Below are positions 8,705 to 17,116 of a stretch of 41,262 nt of DNA, piece after piece (position 1 is the first letter of the stretch; every line of letters begins with the position of its first letter). The stretch lies in the NCBI GenBank assembly GCA_964626385.1, contig CAZVEO010000006.1, forward strand, positions 1 through 41,262. The letters run 5' to 3'. The stretch comes from Scybalousia_A sp964626385 (GTDB taxonomy: Bacteria; Bacteroidota; Bacteroidia; Bacteroidales; P3). Under the pieces are notes generated by a model. That model was not told the DNA's origin and did not search any database. It worked only from the letters and a program-made list of their open reading frames with translations. Position numbers and translations under genes: made by a program.

Positions 8705-8736
8705 TTTGGTCAGGTCAAAAATTCTTCGTAACTTTG
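8705..8736 (+). promoter_or_regulatory. Promoter inside repeat copy A
   Basis: TTTG at 8705-8708 and TAACTTTG at 8729-8736, with 20 nt between, match the Bacteroidota -33/-7 consensus. The same boxes and spacing are kept in copy B. Predicted transcription starts near 8743 and runs through the hairpin. Confidence 0.6.
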
Positions 8737-8805
8737 TAAGAGAAAAAGATACCTACCTTAAAATTTTCACTTTTTACCTCTATAACTACCTGATAATCAA
8801 CAACA

Positions 8806-8843
8806 ACGAATCTTCGTTTCGATTTCTCGAAACGAAGATTCGT
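8806..8843 (+). other. 17-bp perfect hairpin in repeat copy A
   Basis: ACGAATCTTCGTTTCGA pairs perfectly with TCGAAACGAAGATTCGT around a TTTC loop. A third, related arm, AAACGAAGATTCAT at 8851-8864, could pair with the left arm instead. In copy B the outer 15 pairs are identical and the innermost two are lost. Confidence 0.8.
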
Positions 8844-9054
8844 CGAAATAAAACGAAGATTCATTTTTGCAAAATCCGCTTAAAGAAAAATTTTTCTTCA
8901 AAAAACCCTTCGAAAACGCTGATTTTCAAGAAAAATGCCCAATTTTGACCCTTCGAAAAAGGTTAAGTAGTTGATAATCAGTAGTAGCACCCTTATTTTT
9001 TGCTTTTAAATGGGTATTTACGCGATTTCCCGAATTTTTTTTTGAGTGGTGTTT

Positions 9055-9176
9055 TTTTTATAGGTTTTTATAAGTTAGCATAGGTTATGATAGGTTAGCA
9101 TAGACGCAAAACTTTAGGCACAGCCTCTTTTTAATGGCTCTGCCATAATAAAACTGGCTGTGCCTGTGCCTGTAAC
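9055..9176. repeat. GGTTAGCATA repeats and GGC/GCC hairpin modules beside copy A
   Basis: After the right end of copy A come tandem AT-rich units (ATAGGTTTTTATAAGTTAGCATAGG and similar, about 9058-9103). GGCACAGCC, GGCTCTGCC and GGCTGTGCC palindromic units follow, up to the stop codon of tcdA. The order matches the flanks of copies B and D. Confidence 0.7.
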
Positions 9177-9896
9177 CTATAAAAAAGATGACACCCCTAT
9201 AATATCTCTTATTACCACAGAGGCGATATTTAGTCCGAACAAGGCAGGCATATAAGAAATAGTTCCAACAGTTGTCCGTTTGTTTTCTGTGCGTTCTTCT
9301 ATGGTTTTGCTTTTGTCTACTTTTTCGGGAGAAAATACTGCGGTAATGCCTTTGTAAATTCCTTTTTTATGTAACTGTTTGCGTATGTGCAAAGCCAAAG
9401 GACAATTGTATGTTTGAGAAATATCTACTATTCTAATCAAAGAAGGGTCTAATTTGCCACCACTCCCCATAGAAGACACCACCTTACGTTTTAAATTATA
9501 ACAATGTACCAACAAATATACTTTGGGAGCAAGAGTATCTATGGCATCCACTACCCAATCTGTAGGGTTTTCTTGCAAAATATCCAACATTCTCTCATCT
9601 CTTATATATTCGTCTATTACATTGAGTTGTACATTGGGGTTGATGTCTTTGAGTCTCTGAGCCATAAGGTGGGCTTTGCTTTGAGATATTGTGGAATTAA
9701 GTGCTAATAGTTGTCTGTTTATATTGCTTAAAGAAACAACATCTCCGTCCACTATGGTTAGGTTACCCACACCTGCTCTACACAAAGACTCTGCAACAAA
9801 AGCTCCTACTCCACCCAAACCAACAATGAGCACAGAGGCTTGTTGAAGTTTTTTTATATTTTCCTCACCCAATAAAAGTGTTGTTCTTTCTAACAT
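9177..9896 (-). CDS. tcdA: tRNA threonylcarbamoyladenosine dehydratase (TcdA/CsdL)
   Basis: A 239-residue E1-like ThiF/MoeB-fold enzyme. It shows the nucleotide-binding GLGGVG (26-31), the acidic end of the second strand at Asp50, the SNINRQ motif (57-62) and the TcdA-type segment SSMGSGGKLDPSLIRIVDI. TcdA uses ATP to cyclise t6A37 of tRNA into ct6A. Length and lack of a C-terminal rhodanese domain fit TcdA rather than MoeB or ThiF. It is the last gene of the minus-strand run and starts 11 nt after lptC. Its stop lies directly against the repeat array. Confidence 0.88.
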   Translation of the reverse strand: MLERTTLLLGEENIKKLQQASVLIVGLGGVGAFVAESLCRAGVGNLTIVDGDVVSLSNINRQLLALNSTISQSKAHLMAQRLKDINPNVQLNVIDEYIRDERMLDILQENPTDWVVDAIDTLAPKVYLLVHCYNLKRKVVSSMGSGGKLDPSLIRIVDISQTYNCPLALHIRKQLHKKGIYKGITAVFSPEKVDKSKTIEERTENKRTTVGTISYMPALFGLNIASVVIRDIIGVSSFL

Positions 9897-9907
9897 ATAT
9901 GTGTTTT

Positions 9908-10480
9908 TTATTCGTCCTCCAATGTTTGCTTGCCATGAGGGTTCACAATGGTTACACTATCAAAAAGTTCGTTAGCCGTCATTCCATCCCCATAGTCTTG
10001 CCCGCTTGTGGTATATCTTCTTATAGGGTTGTTGGAATAGACAATTTTTGCTTTCTTGTCCCAATGAAGGTCCTTGCAATACATGGTATCCTCATTGTTA
10101 TAGTTTATTATTCTTACAGAATCTCTCAAATGGACAATATCAGAGCCTTGATAATCTATGGCATAGTTTGCTGTCAATAGAGCTTTTTGCGAAAGGTCAT
10201 TGTTAAAAAAAAGTACTCTTACACCCTTGGGAAACACCGTCCTTGCACTATCTCCCGAAAAACTTTCCACCAAAACAGAGTTAAGTTGAGCCTGCAATTG
10301 TCCTTTCTCGCTTTTGTAAAGAGTAATATCGTGCATTATTTGGGTAGGATAGTTGTAAAAAGTGTTGTTTTTTTTACCAAACCAGTCCTCATCACAAGAA
10401 TAAAAACAAAAAACTAACACAAACAAAATACCAATGTATATTGTTTGCGTTAGTTTATCATTATTGAAATAAAAATTCAT
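9908..10480 (-). CDS. lptC: LPS export system periplasmic protein LptC
   Basis: A 190-residue protein with one N-terminal hydrophobic segment (about 11-28) containing YSC, which could serve as a lipobox, then a beta-rich periplasmic domain. Sequence features fit Bacteroidota LptC (PF06835): YPTQIMHDITLYKSEKGQLQAQL, then repeated short strands around VRVLFFNNDL, LTANYAIDY and YCKDLHWDKKAKIVYSNN, ending with a TANELFDSVTI region. LptC takes LPS from the LptBFG transporter and passes it to LptA. Its ATG shares a base with the TPR gene stop (TAATG), so the two are translationally coupled. Confidence 0.87.
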   Translation of the reverse strand: MNFYFNNDKLTQTIYIGILFVLVFCFYSCDEDWFGKKNNTFYNYPTQIMHDITLYKSEKGQLQAQLNSVLVESFSGDSARTVFPKGVRVLFFNNDLSQKALLTANYAIDYQGSDIVHLRDSVRIINYNNEDTMYCKDLHWDKKAKIVYSNNPIRRYTTSGQDYGDGMTANELFDSVTIVNPHGKQTLEDE

Positions 10481-11826
10481 TATCTTGTTCTTACGGTCGC
10501 ACTACCACCTATCCAACCGCCAACAGCAGTACTTACACCCGCACTACCACCATTAAAGAACAAGTCCTCTTTGGTTGGGAAACGTCCATGAGCGGCATTC
10601 ATAACACGGTTGGCATCTGCAGTTACAGAAGGGTCTAAGGCTTTGGCTCTAGCAGCCTCATCGTATGCAGCAAAAGCAGCGTTTTGTCCAGGAGTAGCCA
10701 AATACATATTAGCAACCAATAAAGTGGTTTTTCCTGCCAAAGATTTGTCATAACCGGAGGCTCTTCTTGCTACGGTACGAGCAGCGGCATAACTCTTTGA
10801 ACGGAACAAAGACATAGCTAATTGATAAGCAGCCTTTGATTTGGTTGAGATATCTGTTGCTGTGTTTTCTGCTTCTTCTAAGTATTTTGCAGCATTAACA
10901 TAGTCTTCCTTACCCAACAACATCTGCCCCATAAGATAAGCACTCCTTGGAGTAGGCTCTAACTTATGTAAATTCTCTGTTGCTTTGAAAAACAAATCAC
11001 TGCTTGTACAATCTTTGCGAGAAAGATTTGTAGTTATTTTTTTCAACAAACCAAGGTCATTAGGATTGTTGTTGAAACGATTTTCGTAAATAGGAATAAT
11101 TTTATCGCAAGAAGCATATGGCTCTATTGTAGTCTCCAAAGCATTGATGTTTGAACGAGTGTTGTCCAATTCTCTTTGGAGTTTTTCCATATTTTTGGTA
11201 TCGTTTAACTGGGTTACAGAGTCCAAATCATTAGATGTCTGTATCAAAGAGGCTTCCATAGTTTCTGAAGCATAGTCATAAACATCAAACAAAACCGACA
11301 TTTGCTCCGTACTTGCCTTTATTTCTCTAAGATAATCTATTGTTGCTTGAAGATAAAGCACACAATATTGTTGGTCAAGATTGGCACCACCCAACTCGGC
11401 AGCCTCTTTATAAAGGTTGTATATAGTGGTTTTTTCTTGTGGTTTGTATTGAGCGTATAACTGTGCTTTTCTTGCTATGTTGTTAGCCTTATCTCCAAAA
11501 GCCTCTCCCCTTTTATCACAAGCCATAAGCATATCTTGGAAATACTGCTCCTTTTCCTCATTAGTTGCCGCTGTAGCATAAAGGTTGGCAAGTATGGTAT
11601 TACCTCTTATGTATGTATTGTTGTGATATTTAGGACACAACTCAACAACCCTTTTCCAAGGCTCATAAGCATCTTTCCATTGTTTTGCTTTATAATACTC
11701 AACATAAAGAGAATTGTTCATAACACACTCAGCACTATCTTCCTCGGTAGCACCAAATCTTTGAGCAAAAACATTAGTTGAACAAAGAAATGCAATTGTC
11801 GCAATCAATAAAGTTAACTTCTTCAT
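10480..11826 (-). CDS. Secreted TPR protein in the lptC operon
   Basis: A 448-residue protein with a typical signal peptide (cleavage after VFAQ, about residue 22). Most of the chain is helical, with degenerate tetratricopeptide repeats: EYYKAKQWKDAYEPWKRVV near the N-terminus and DYVNAAKYLEEAENTA and SYAAARTVARRASGY later. The stretch at about 200-235 looks like a coiled coil. The C-terminus is glycine- and serine-rich. Its place between a beta-barrel gene and lptC suggests a periplasmic adaptor in outer-membrane assembly, but that is inference. It overlaps lptC by one base and starts 24 nt after the barrel gene. Confidence 0.82.
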   Translation of the reverse strand: MKKLTLLIATIAFLCSTNVFAQRFGATEEDSAECVMNNSLYVEYYKAKQWKDAYEPWKRVVELCPKYHNNTYIRGNTILANLYATAATNEEKEQYFQDMLMACDKRGEAFGDKANNIARKAQLYAQYKPQEKTTIYNLYKEAAELGGANLDQQYCVLYLQATIDYLREIKASTEQMSVLFDVYDYASETMEASLIQTSNDLDSVTQLNDTKNMEKLQRELDNTRSNINALETTIEPYASCDKIIPIYENRFNNNPNDLGLLKKITTNLSRKDCTSSDLFFKATENLHKLEPTPRSAYLMGQMLLGKEDYVNAAKYLEEAENTATDISTKSKAAYQLAMSLFRSKSYAAARTVARRASGYDKSLAGKTTLLVANMYLATPGQNAAFAAYDEAARAKALDPSVTADANRVMNAAHGRFPTKEDLFFNGGSAGVSTAVGGWIGGSATVRTR

Positions 11827-11850
11827 ATCTGTTTTTATAATTATTTTATG

Positions 11851-13161
11851 TTATCTATATTTACGTTTTACAAACCATCTATCTTTAGCTGTGATAGACA
11901 AACCTATACTATAATAATTTTCTCTTACCAAACCGTGTTTTGTTGTTCCCAATTTGCCACATTCAAAAGAGAAGTTTATATTTGTACCAAGTTTTTTGAT
12001 AGGCATGGAAAAACCAAGACTCAAACCCATCTTACTTATTCTTTCTTCGTTCAAATAGATATAGCCGTTGTCATAATTGAGTCCTGCCCTGTAAGCAAAT
12101 TTTTCCAAATAGGTTCCATATATATTTGGTATAATTTCTCCTCCCAAGGCAAATTTTAAATTGTCTTTCATACCATATTGTGCATCCTCCTCAAAGGAGA
12201 ATCTGCTCCATTTGGTATAAACAACATCCGCACCTAAGAAAAATTTGTTTTTTCTTTCGTATGACAAACCTCCAGAGATACTATAAGGCATGGTTATCTC
12301 TCCTTCTGTATTTTTATACAGAACAGTGTCTTGCAAAGTGGCAGCCTCATTCTCGTTTATGTAGGTATAACGAAAATACTCTTGGTCATAAGAATATTTT
12401 TTTGGAAGCCCAACAGTCAAACCAATGCCAAAAATATCGTTATTTTTTAGAGTTTGGAAATACTGCACTCCCAAATCAAACTCAAAGGCTGAAATATTAT
12501 AATTTCTTTCTGCTCTACTATTTAAATAGCCCTCTGCTCCGCCAAAACTCAATATACTGCTTCTATACATATTACCAAAGACATATGAAACATTTAGACC
12601 AATGGCAAATTGTGATAAAAATTTATTAAACATTGGTTGATAAGCAAAACCTAAGGTTACTTTGTCCAAACCTCCACTACCATCAAAGCCCTTTGCGTGG
12701 GTAGGAATATAATTTTCATCCTCTACGTTTGTTTGTGCCTTTATGGTATCACTGACAGCGTAACTAATATCAGATATAGGAGTAAGACTTATAGCAACTT
12801 TCAAACTCTTACTTAGTGGAAAAGCAAGGGAAAGATTTGTTAAGGAAGCCAGAAAACTTTTGGAATTATATGCATCTGTTGTAAGATTGTTCCACATCAT
12901 AGACATACCCAAATCAAAGACAAAAGATTGTGTATCTATGGCAGAATAAGAAGCGGGGTTTAAGGTGTTTACCAAATTGTTGCGTCTAAAAGCCTGAGAT
13001 ACTCCTCCCATAGAAGAAATATATTGGTTAGGAGCAGAGTAAGTTGTTCCTATTCCATATTTTGAGTAAGGAAAACTTTGAGAATATTGTGCCTTAACCT
13101 CAACAAAGGAAAGCAAAATCAACAACACTGCTAATAATGATATACTAATTCTTTTCTGCAT
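11851..13161 (-). CDS. Outer-membrane beta-barrel protein (FadL/OmpP1-like)
   Basis: A 436-residue protein with a signal peptide (ending VKAQ, about residue 25) and a long series of alternating amphipathic strands ending in an aromatic or basic strand. The start of the mature protein, YSKYGIGTTYSAPN with a following MGGVSQAFR and LNPASY, is characteristic of Bacteroidota outer-membrane proteins related to the FadL/OmpP1 group. The ligand is unknown. Its first 17 nt overlap the end of coaX, and it precedes the TPR-lptC pair. The combination of barrel, TPR protein and LptC in one run suggests a shared role in cell-envelope biogenesis. Confidence 0.82.
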   Translation of the reverse strand: MQKRISISLLAVLLILLSFVEVKAQYSQSFPYSKYGIGTTYSAPNQYISSMGGVSQAFRRNNLVNTLNPASYSAIDTQSFVFDLGMSMMWNNLTTDAYNSKSFLASLTNLSLAFPLSKSLKVAISLTPISDISYAVSDTIKAQTNVEDENYIPTHAKGFDGSGGLDKVTLGFAYQPMFNKFLSQFAIGLNVSYVFGNMYRSSILSFGGAEGYLNSRAERNYNISAFEFDLGVQYFQTLKNNDIFGIGLTVGLPKKYSYDQEYFRYTYINENEAATLQDTVLYKNTEGEITMPYSISGGLSYERKNKFFLGADVVYTKWSRFSFEEDAQYGMKDNLKFALGGEIIPNIYGTYLEKFAYRAGLNYDNGYIYLNEERISKMGLSLGFSMPIKKLGTNINFSFECGKLGTTKHGLVRENYYSIGLSITAKDRWFVKRKYR

Positions 13162-13885
13162 TTAATTCTAATATTTTTTTTAATCCATAGAAGACAATAT
13201 TCTCACAGACAAAAGTTTCACAATCTAAAGCCTTATGTATAAACTCAGCATCTCCTCCCGTCAAAACTACTCTCAAATCTTTACTCCTTTGTTTATACAT
13301 TTCTATGGTCTTCTCTATTTCAAAGATTGTTCCATTGACAACTCCTGATTGTATGCACTTTAGAGTTGTTTTGGCACAAACATCCGTCAATTCAATACTC
13401 TTTACTAACGGCAAATTTGCTGTAAAATTATGTAAAGCCTTATATTTTGTTTGAAAGCCCAAACTTATACTTCCCCCTTGATAAATATTGTTGGCATCCA
13501 AATAGTCAAAAGTTATACATGTGCCTGCATCTATAAGCAAAACATTGCTACCAAAAAGAGTATTTGAGCCACTTATTCCTGCAAGCCTATCCAAACCTAC
13601 GGTAGTTTTATCCTTATAACCATTGGTAAAAGGCAGAACAAAATTACGGTTAAATTCCATAACCTTAGCATTGGGAAAAATATGTTGCAATGATTGCAAA
13701 AGTAAAGTATCTTGCTGCTTGTCTTTTACAGAGCAAACAATAACTTTATTTATTTTCTCCACGAAAGGCTTTATCTTGGTCTTTAAGTCAAGAAAATTAC
13801 TTGCCGTTTCTGTACAGACAATAGAATTATCCTCAAAAACAGCAAATTTGCTTCTACTATTTCCCTTATCTATGGTCAGTATCAT
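13145..13885 (-). CDS. coaX: Type III pantothenate kinase
   Basis: A 246-residue CoaX, first enzyme of CoA synthesis (pantothenate plus ATP). It has the N-terminal phosphate loop DKGNSRSK (6-13), the GLDR motif (97-100, Asp99 as likely catalytic base) and LIDAGTCITFD (117-127), all diagnostic of the type III, ASKHA-fold enzyme. The usual GGxIxPG loop reads GGSISLGF (137-144), where P is replaced by L. Type III enzymes need a monovalent cation and are not feedback-inhibited by CoA. The start abuts the stop of the upstream acidic secreted protein with no gap, and the end overlaps the barrel gene. Confidence 0.93.
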   Translation of the reverse strand: MILTIDKGNSRSKFAVFEDNSIVCTETASNFLDLKTKIKPFVEKINKVIVCSVKDKQQDTLLLQSLQHIFPNAKVMEFNRNFVLPFTNGYKDKTTVGLDRLAGISGSNTLFGSNVLLIDAGTCITFDYLDANNIYQGGSISLGFQTKYKALHNFTANLPLVKSIELTDVCAKTTLKCIQSGVVNGTIFEIEKTIEMYKQRSKDLRVVLTGGDAEFIHKALDCETFVCENIVFYGLKKILELNAEKN

Positions 13886-14593
13886 TTATTCGTCTATAGG
13901 TAAAGGCACAGCATTTAAGAACTCACTCAATAAAGAATATTTATCATAGACCTCTCTATCCATATCACAATCCTCTATACTCAAAGGGTTGTTTTGATTG
14001 TCATAAATACTATAACTTTTCTTCACCAAATCGCCTTTGTTGTTGAAAAAATATTCTGACTCTTCAAAAGCAACCTCTGCACAGGCAGAGTTATAGGTAT
14101 TGTAGTGTCTAACAAAGAAAATAAGATTTCCTTCCTTATTATACATTCTTTCATAAATATAGTCCCAAGCTTGATTTTTATTGAAAAGATATTCTCTTAT
14201 ATACAAAGTACTATCCTCCAAATGTATTACATCATAACGTTTGGTTAGAAACATATCTTTTTTCATGTTAGGAACATAGGACTGAATTTCACTTTCATTA
14301 GAATACACAGCCCACGAAGCAATATTGCTATCGGCTTGAATCAAATCATTTACAACATCTACTTTCTCAAAAATATTATCTACTACACTCTGTCCTTCAA
14401 CACTTTCTATTTCAAAAGTAATACTTTCGGTATCTTCCACATCTTCCTCTTCTTGCTCATATTCATAGTCGTCAAGTTCACTTTCCTCTATAACTTTGTG
14501 TTCGTAGTTGAAATTATCTGCTTGAGCCCTGCACATAGATTCAGCACCAAAACAAATAACCGCTAATAAAAGACTCCTTTGTATAAAATTCAT
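13886..14593 (-). CDS. Secreted acidic protein of unknown function
   Basis: A 235-residue protein with a signal peptide (ending CRAQA, about residue 24). A strongly acidic low-complexity stretch follows (about 35-60, mostly E and D with Y). The rest is a beta-rich domain with repeated YxxKEGNLIFF and FFNNKGDLVKKSY motifs, reminiscent of short wrapped-strand repeats such as MORN-like or YD-like units. I do not recognise a family. Its stop codon TAA is directly followed by the coaX ATG, so expression is coupled. Its start is 16 nt after the C1B peptidase gene, and both products are predicted to be exported. Confidence 0.72.
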   Translation of the reverse strand: MNFIQRSLLLAVICFGAESMCRAQADNFNYEHKVIEESELDDYEYEQEEEDVEDTESITFEIESVEGQSVVDNIFEKVDVVNDLIQADSNIASWAVYSNESEIQSYVPNMKKDMFLTKRYDVIHLEDSTLYIREYLFNKNQAWDYIYERMYNKEGNLIFFVRHYNTYNSACAEVAFEESEYFFNNKGDLVKKSYSIYDNQNNPLSIEDCDMDREVYDKYSLLSEFLNAVPLPIDE

Positions 14594-14609
14594 TTTAATT
14601 TACTTTTTT

Positions 14610-16001
14610 TTAATCTACGTCCAAAAATAAAGGGTCCCAAGGTGGAAGCATCTCTGCTTTAGAATCAAGTATTTTTAAAATGTTTTCAGGTACATATTTT
14701 TTTGCAACAACCAAACGAAACATATACTCATCAAACCATTCGTCAGTCATTATTATATTTCCCTCGTAGCCTGCGTTTGGTCCCCAAGAGTTTTCTATCA
14801 ACCATTTTATTGGTTTTCCGTTTTCGTCCAAATCCACTCCTTTCAAAGTCATAGCATGAGTAGAACCAGAGGCAAAGGTCTGTATTCTTTGTTTTTTGTC
14901 CATCCCAAACTTTAGTCCAAAAATACTCTCATAATCAAAATTACTTAAATCCAATGTACCGCTTTCTCCATCATAGAATTTACCCACATCACAAGAAAAA
15001 TACATTAAAGTAGAATCTTTTATAGAAGCAATAGCCATATCTTTTATCTCATTGGCAGGCAAGTTGATGTATTTCCAATTGCCTCCGTCCATAGTGTGTC
15101 TATCGTTTTCTACTTCGTAAAGTTTGTAAAAAGGACGTGAAGGGTCATTCATAAGCATAACATACGTATTTTTAAGGTCTATGCCTATGTACTTGTCATA
15201 AAAAGATTTTGGAGTGTATTTTTCAGTAGTAAGAACCTTTCCCTCAGCATCTTTCAATGTATAAATGAACTCCTGTACAGGTTCTCCGTAAGCCATAACC
15301 AACATTTTGTAAATTTCGGCTAACATTTCCATTTTCTTGTTTTGAATATCTTTCTCTTTTCCTTTCATTTGTCTAAGAATAAGAGCATCTTCTTTTAATT
15401 TCAATGTAATAAGATTGTCTATCCTTGAAGTATTATTGGAGTTATAGGTCTCTGGCTGTACAGTTGAAGGCACCACTCCATATTTGCTTACCAAATCTAT
15501 AACTCCGCAAAACGTTCCACCATCAGACAAAACATTTTTAAACAACCAATCATTGTATTTGCTATCAAGACTTTCATTCTTATACTTCAAAACAAGACTT
15601 AAAAACATATTACTTTTTTCCAATTGGTCGTAGAAGAACAAATAATTCTCCGACAACTCAAAGGCTCCAAGATTATATTCTTGTATCATTTTATTTCTAA
15701 GCACATTAAAACCAGAAAACATCCAGCACCTACCAGATTGTTTTTGGTCAGTTATTCCTTTATTTTTTACTACATTGGAAAAACTTACATCTCTGTTTGC
15801 TTTGATGTTGGGGTTTATAGCAAGTTTCTTTATATCATTGTTTGCTACTATCTTACTCAAAGCCTTATGACTCGCTCCAGCCTTTTGATAGAGGTCTTTT
15901 ATTTGGTCAATATCGTTTTTTGTAAGACCGCCTTCCGAGTTTTGAGCCATTGTTGTTATGGCTAACAAAATAAAACATAGGGTTGTGAACACTCTCTTCA
16001 T
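14610..16001 (-). CDS. Secreted C1B cysteine peptidase (aminopeptidase C / bleomycin hydrolase family)
   Basis: A 463-residue papain-fold peptidase of family C1B. The catalytic Cys92 lies in QKQSGRCWMFSG, His382 in GSTHAMTLKGVD and Asn404 in IENSWG; the oxyanion Gln is in KQSG. Unlike cytosolic PepC, it carries a signal peptide (residues 1-19, ending TMAQ), so it acts in the periplasm, as in many Bacteroidota. Family members trim N-terminal residues from peptides inside a barrel-shaped oligomer. It leads the seven-gene run to tcdA and is preceded by a TAATTTTG box at 16042-16049 (minus). Confidence 0.92.
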   Translation of the reverse strand: MKRVFTTLCFILLAITTMAQNSEGGLTKNDIDQIKDLYQKAGASHKALSKIVANNDIKKLAINPNIKANRDVSFSNVVKNKGITDQKQSGRCWMFSGFNVLRNKMIQEYNLGAFELSENYLFFYDQLEKSNMFLSLVLKYKNESLDSKYNDWLFKNVLSDGGTFCGVIDLVSKYGVVPSTVQPETYNSNNTSRIDNLITLKLKEDALILRQMKGKEKDIQNKKMEMLAEIYKMLVMAYGEPVQEFIYTLKDAEGKVLTTEKYTPKSFYDKYIGIDLKNTYVMLMNDPSRPFYKLYEVENDRHTMDGGNWKYINLPANEIKDMAIASIKDSTLMYFSCDVGKFYDGESGTLDLSNFDYESIFGLKFGMDKKQRIQTFASGSTHAMTLKGVDLDENGKPIKWLIENSWGPNAGYEGNIIMTDEWFDEYMFRLVVAKKYVPENILKILDSKAEMLPPWDPLFLDVD

Positions 16002-16041
16002 CTCTTTATTTTTCTTTTATTTTATGTGATTATTTCAGGTT

Positions 16042-16049
16042 CAAAATTA
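16042..16049 (-). promoter_or_regulatory. -7 box TAATTTTG upstream of the C1B peptidase gene
   Basis: The minus strand reads TAATTTTG about 40 nt before the ATG at 16001. It is the only consensus-like box found before this run of closely spaced genes, so it probably drives the operon down to tcdA. The -33 element is not clear. Confidence 0.5.
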
Positions 16050-16107
16050 CAACTTTTTCTTGTTTCAGAGTCCAAAATACCCTTATTTTTTCTTTTTATA
16101 ACAAAAA

Positions 16108-17106
16108 CTACAAACAATTTATCTTTTCGTTTATCTCTTCTAAAGTAGTAGAATGTAAAAATGAGGTTTCGTCCAAATCAAAACCCTTGCAGAAATATTT
16201 TGCAAATTCTTTCATTTTACCAAGCACAAGTTTATCATTTGGGTGATTTAAAGTTTTTATAAACTCTTCTTCTATTTGTTGTAAAAAACTTTTTAATAAA
16301 ATTCTCTTTTCATAATGAATGCTTCTTATTTCTGAAGCAAGAAATGGGTTTTGCAACAAGCCTCTGCCTATCATCCAATGAGTAATAAATGGAAATTGTT
16401 CTTTTAACTTTGAAAAATCCTCAACGCAAAATATATCACCATTGTATATTATTGTATGTTTGATTTCTTTGCAAAGGTCAGCAAACTTCTGCATATTTAT
16501 TTTGCCTTCATAAAAATCTATGGCTCGTCTAGGGTGAATACAAATGTTTTTTAGAGGCAAAGTATTAAGCATAGGTACAAGATTTTCAAAATCAGTGTAG
16601 TTCTTTACTCCCAATCTAACTTTTATAGAGACTTGTAGTTTTGTGTTGTTAAGTATGGTTTCTACTATTTTTTTTACCTCATCTTTTTCCGTAAGCATAC
16701 CTGCACCTCTTTTTCTTGATACGATGTCTTTTTTGGGACACCCCATATTTATGTTTACCTCGCTGTAACCAAAATTTTCTATTATCTTGCAGGTATTAAG
16801 AATATATTCGGCATTGTTTCCCATCACCTGAGGTACAATAGGAATAGAGCCAATATTGTTTTGAGGCAATATATCCTTAAATTGCAAGGTATTAGAATAT
16901 ACATTGTTGGAGGTAGCAGAAATAAAAGGAGAAATGGCATAATCTATTGTTTTAGGAAAAAATCTTTCAAAAACCTTTCTATAAAACAGGCTTGTAAGGT
17001 TTTGCATAGGAGCCATAATCAATTTATCCTCCGAAGAAAACAAAGAGTTAAGAAAAACCACAGTATTTTCTGTTTTTGTTTTAGGCAGTATAGCATTTAT
17101 TCCCAT
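16108..17106 (-). CDS. tRNA-dihydrouridine synthase
   Basis: A 332-residue TIM-barrel flavoprotein (Dus family). Visible motifs are LIMAPMQNLTSLFYRKVF at the FMN-binding start (about 29-46), the catalytic Cys123 in EVNINMGCPKKDIVSRKRGAG, SIKVRLG, and IHPRRAIDFYEGK, where many members have HGRT. YNGDI and MIGRGLLQNPFL near the end are the phosphate-binding part. It reduces uridine to dihydrouridine in tRNA with NADPH; the site specificity (DusA, B or C type) is not assigned. It starts 10 nt after the DUF2461 gene and is probably cotranscribed with it. Confidence 0.9.
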   Translation of the reverse strand: MGINAILPKTKTENTVVFLNSLFSSEDKLIMAPMQNLTSLFYRKVFERFFPKTIDYAISPFISATSNNVYSNTLQFKDILPQNNIGSIPIVPQVMGNNAEYILNTCKIIENFGYSEVNINMGCPKKDIVSRKRGAGMLTEKDEVKKIVETILNNTKLQVSIKVRLGVKNYTDFENLVPMLNTLPLKNICIHPRRAIDFYEGKINMQKFADLCKEIKHTIIYNGDIFCVEDFSKLKEQFPFITHWMIGRGLLQNPFLASEIRSIHYEKRILLKSFLQQIEEEFIKTLNHPNDKLVLGKMKEFAKYFCKGFDLDETSFLHSTTLEEINEKINCL

Positions 17107-17116
17107 AAAATATTTT

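Larger units (their letters stand above)
8661..9034 (+). repeat. Complete ~374-bp intergenic element, copy A
   Basis: This element also occurs complete at 19474-19846 and in part at both window ends. In order it contains a degenerate TGAGAATCA box (8667-8675), a promoter-like TTTG-N20-TAACTTTG (8705-8736), a TGATAATCA box (8791-8799), a 17-bp perfect hairpin (8806-8843) with a third arm (8851-8864), an AAGAAAAATTTTTCTT palindrome (8883-8898) and a right TGATAATCA box (8972-8980). The ends are imperfect inverted repeats sharing ACTGATTATCAA. An 84-codon frame crosses it (8694-8948), but the same frame is broken in copy B, so it is not judged coding. It lies between convergent genes. Confidence 0.88.

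Noticed and set aside
8694..8948. An 84-codon open frame across repeat copy A
   Set aside because: The same frame in copy B is interrupted, the composition is lysine- and phenylalanine-rich as expected from AT-rich DNA, and the conserved blocks follow promoter and hairpin features rather than codons.
6615..9896. A t6A/ct6A modification cluster (YrdC-family gene and tcdA)
   Set aside because: The two genes are on opposite strands, 2 kb apart and separated by a TPR gene and a repeat. The pairing looks coincidental, and the YrdC-family member may be YciO-like.
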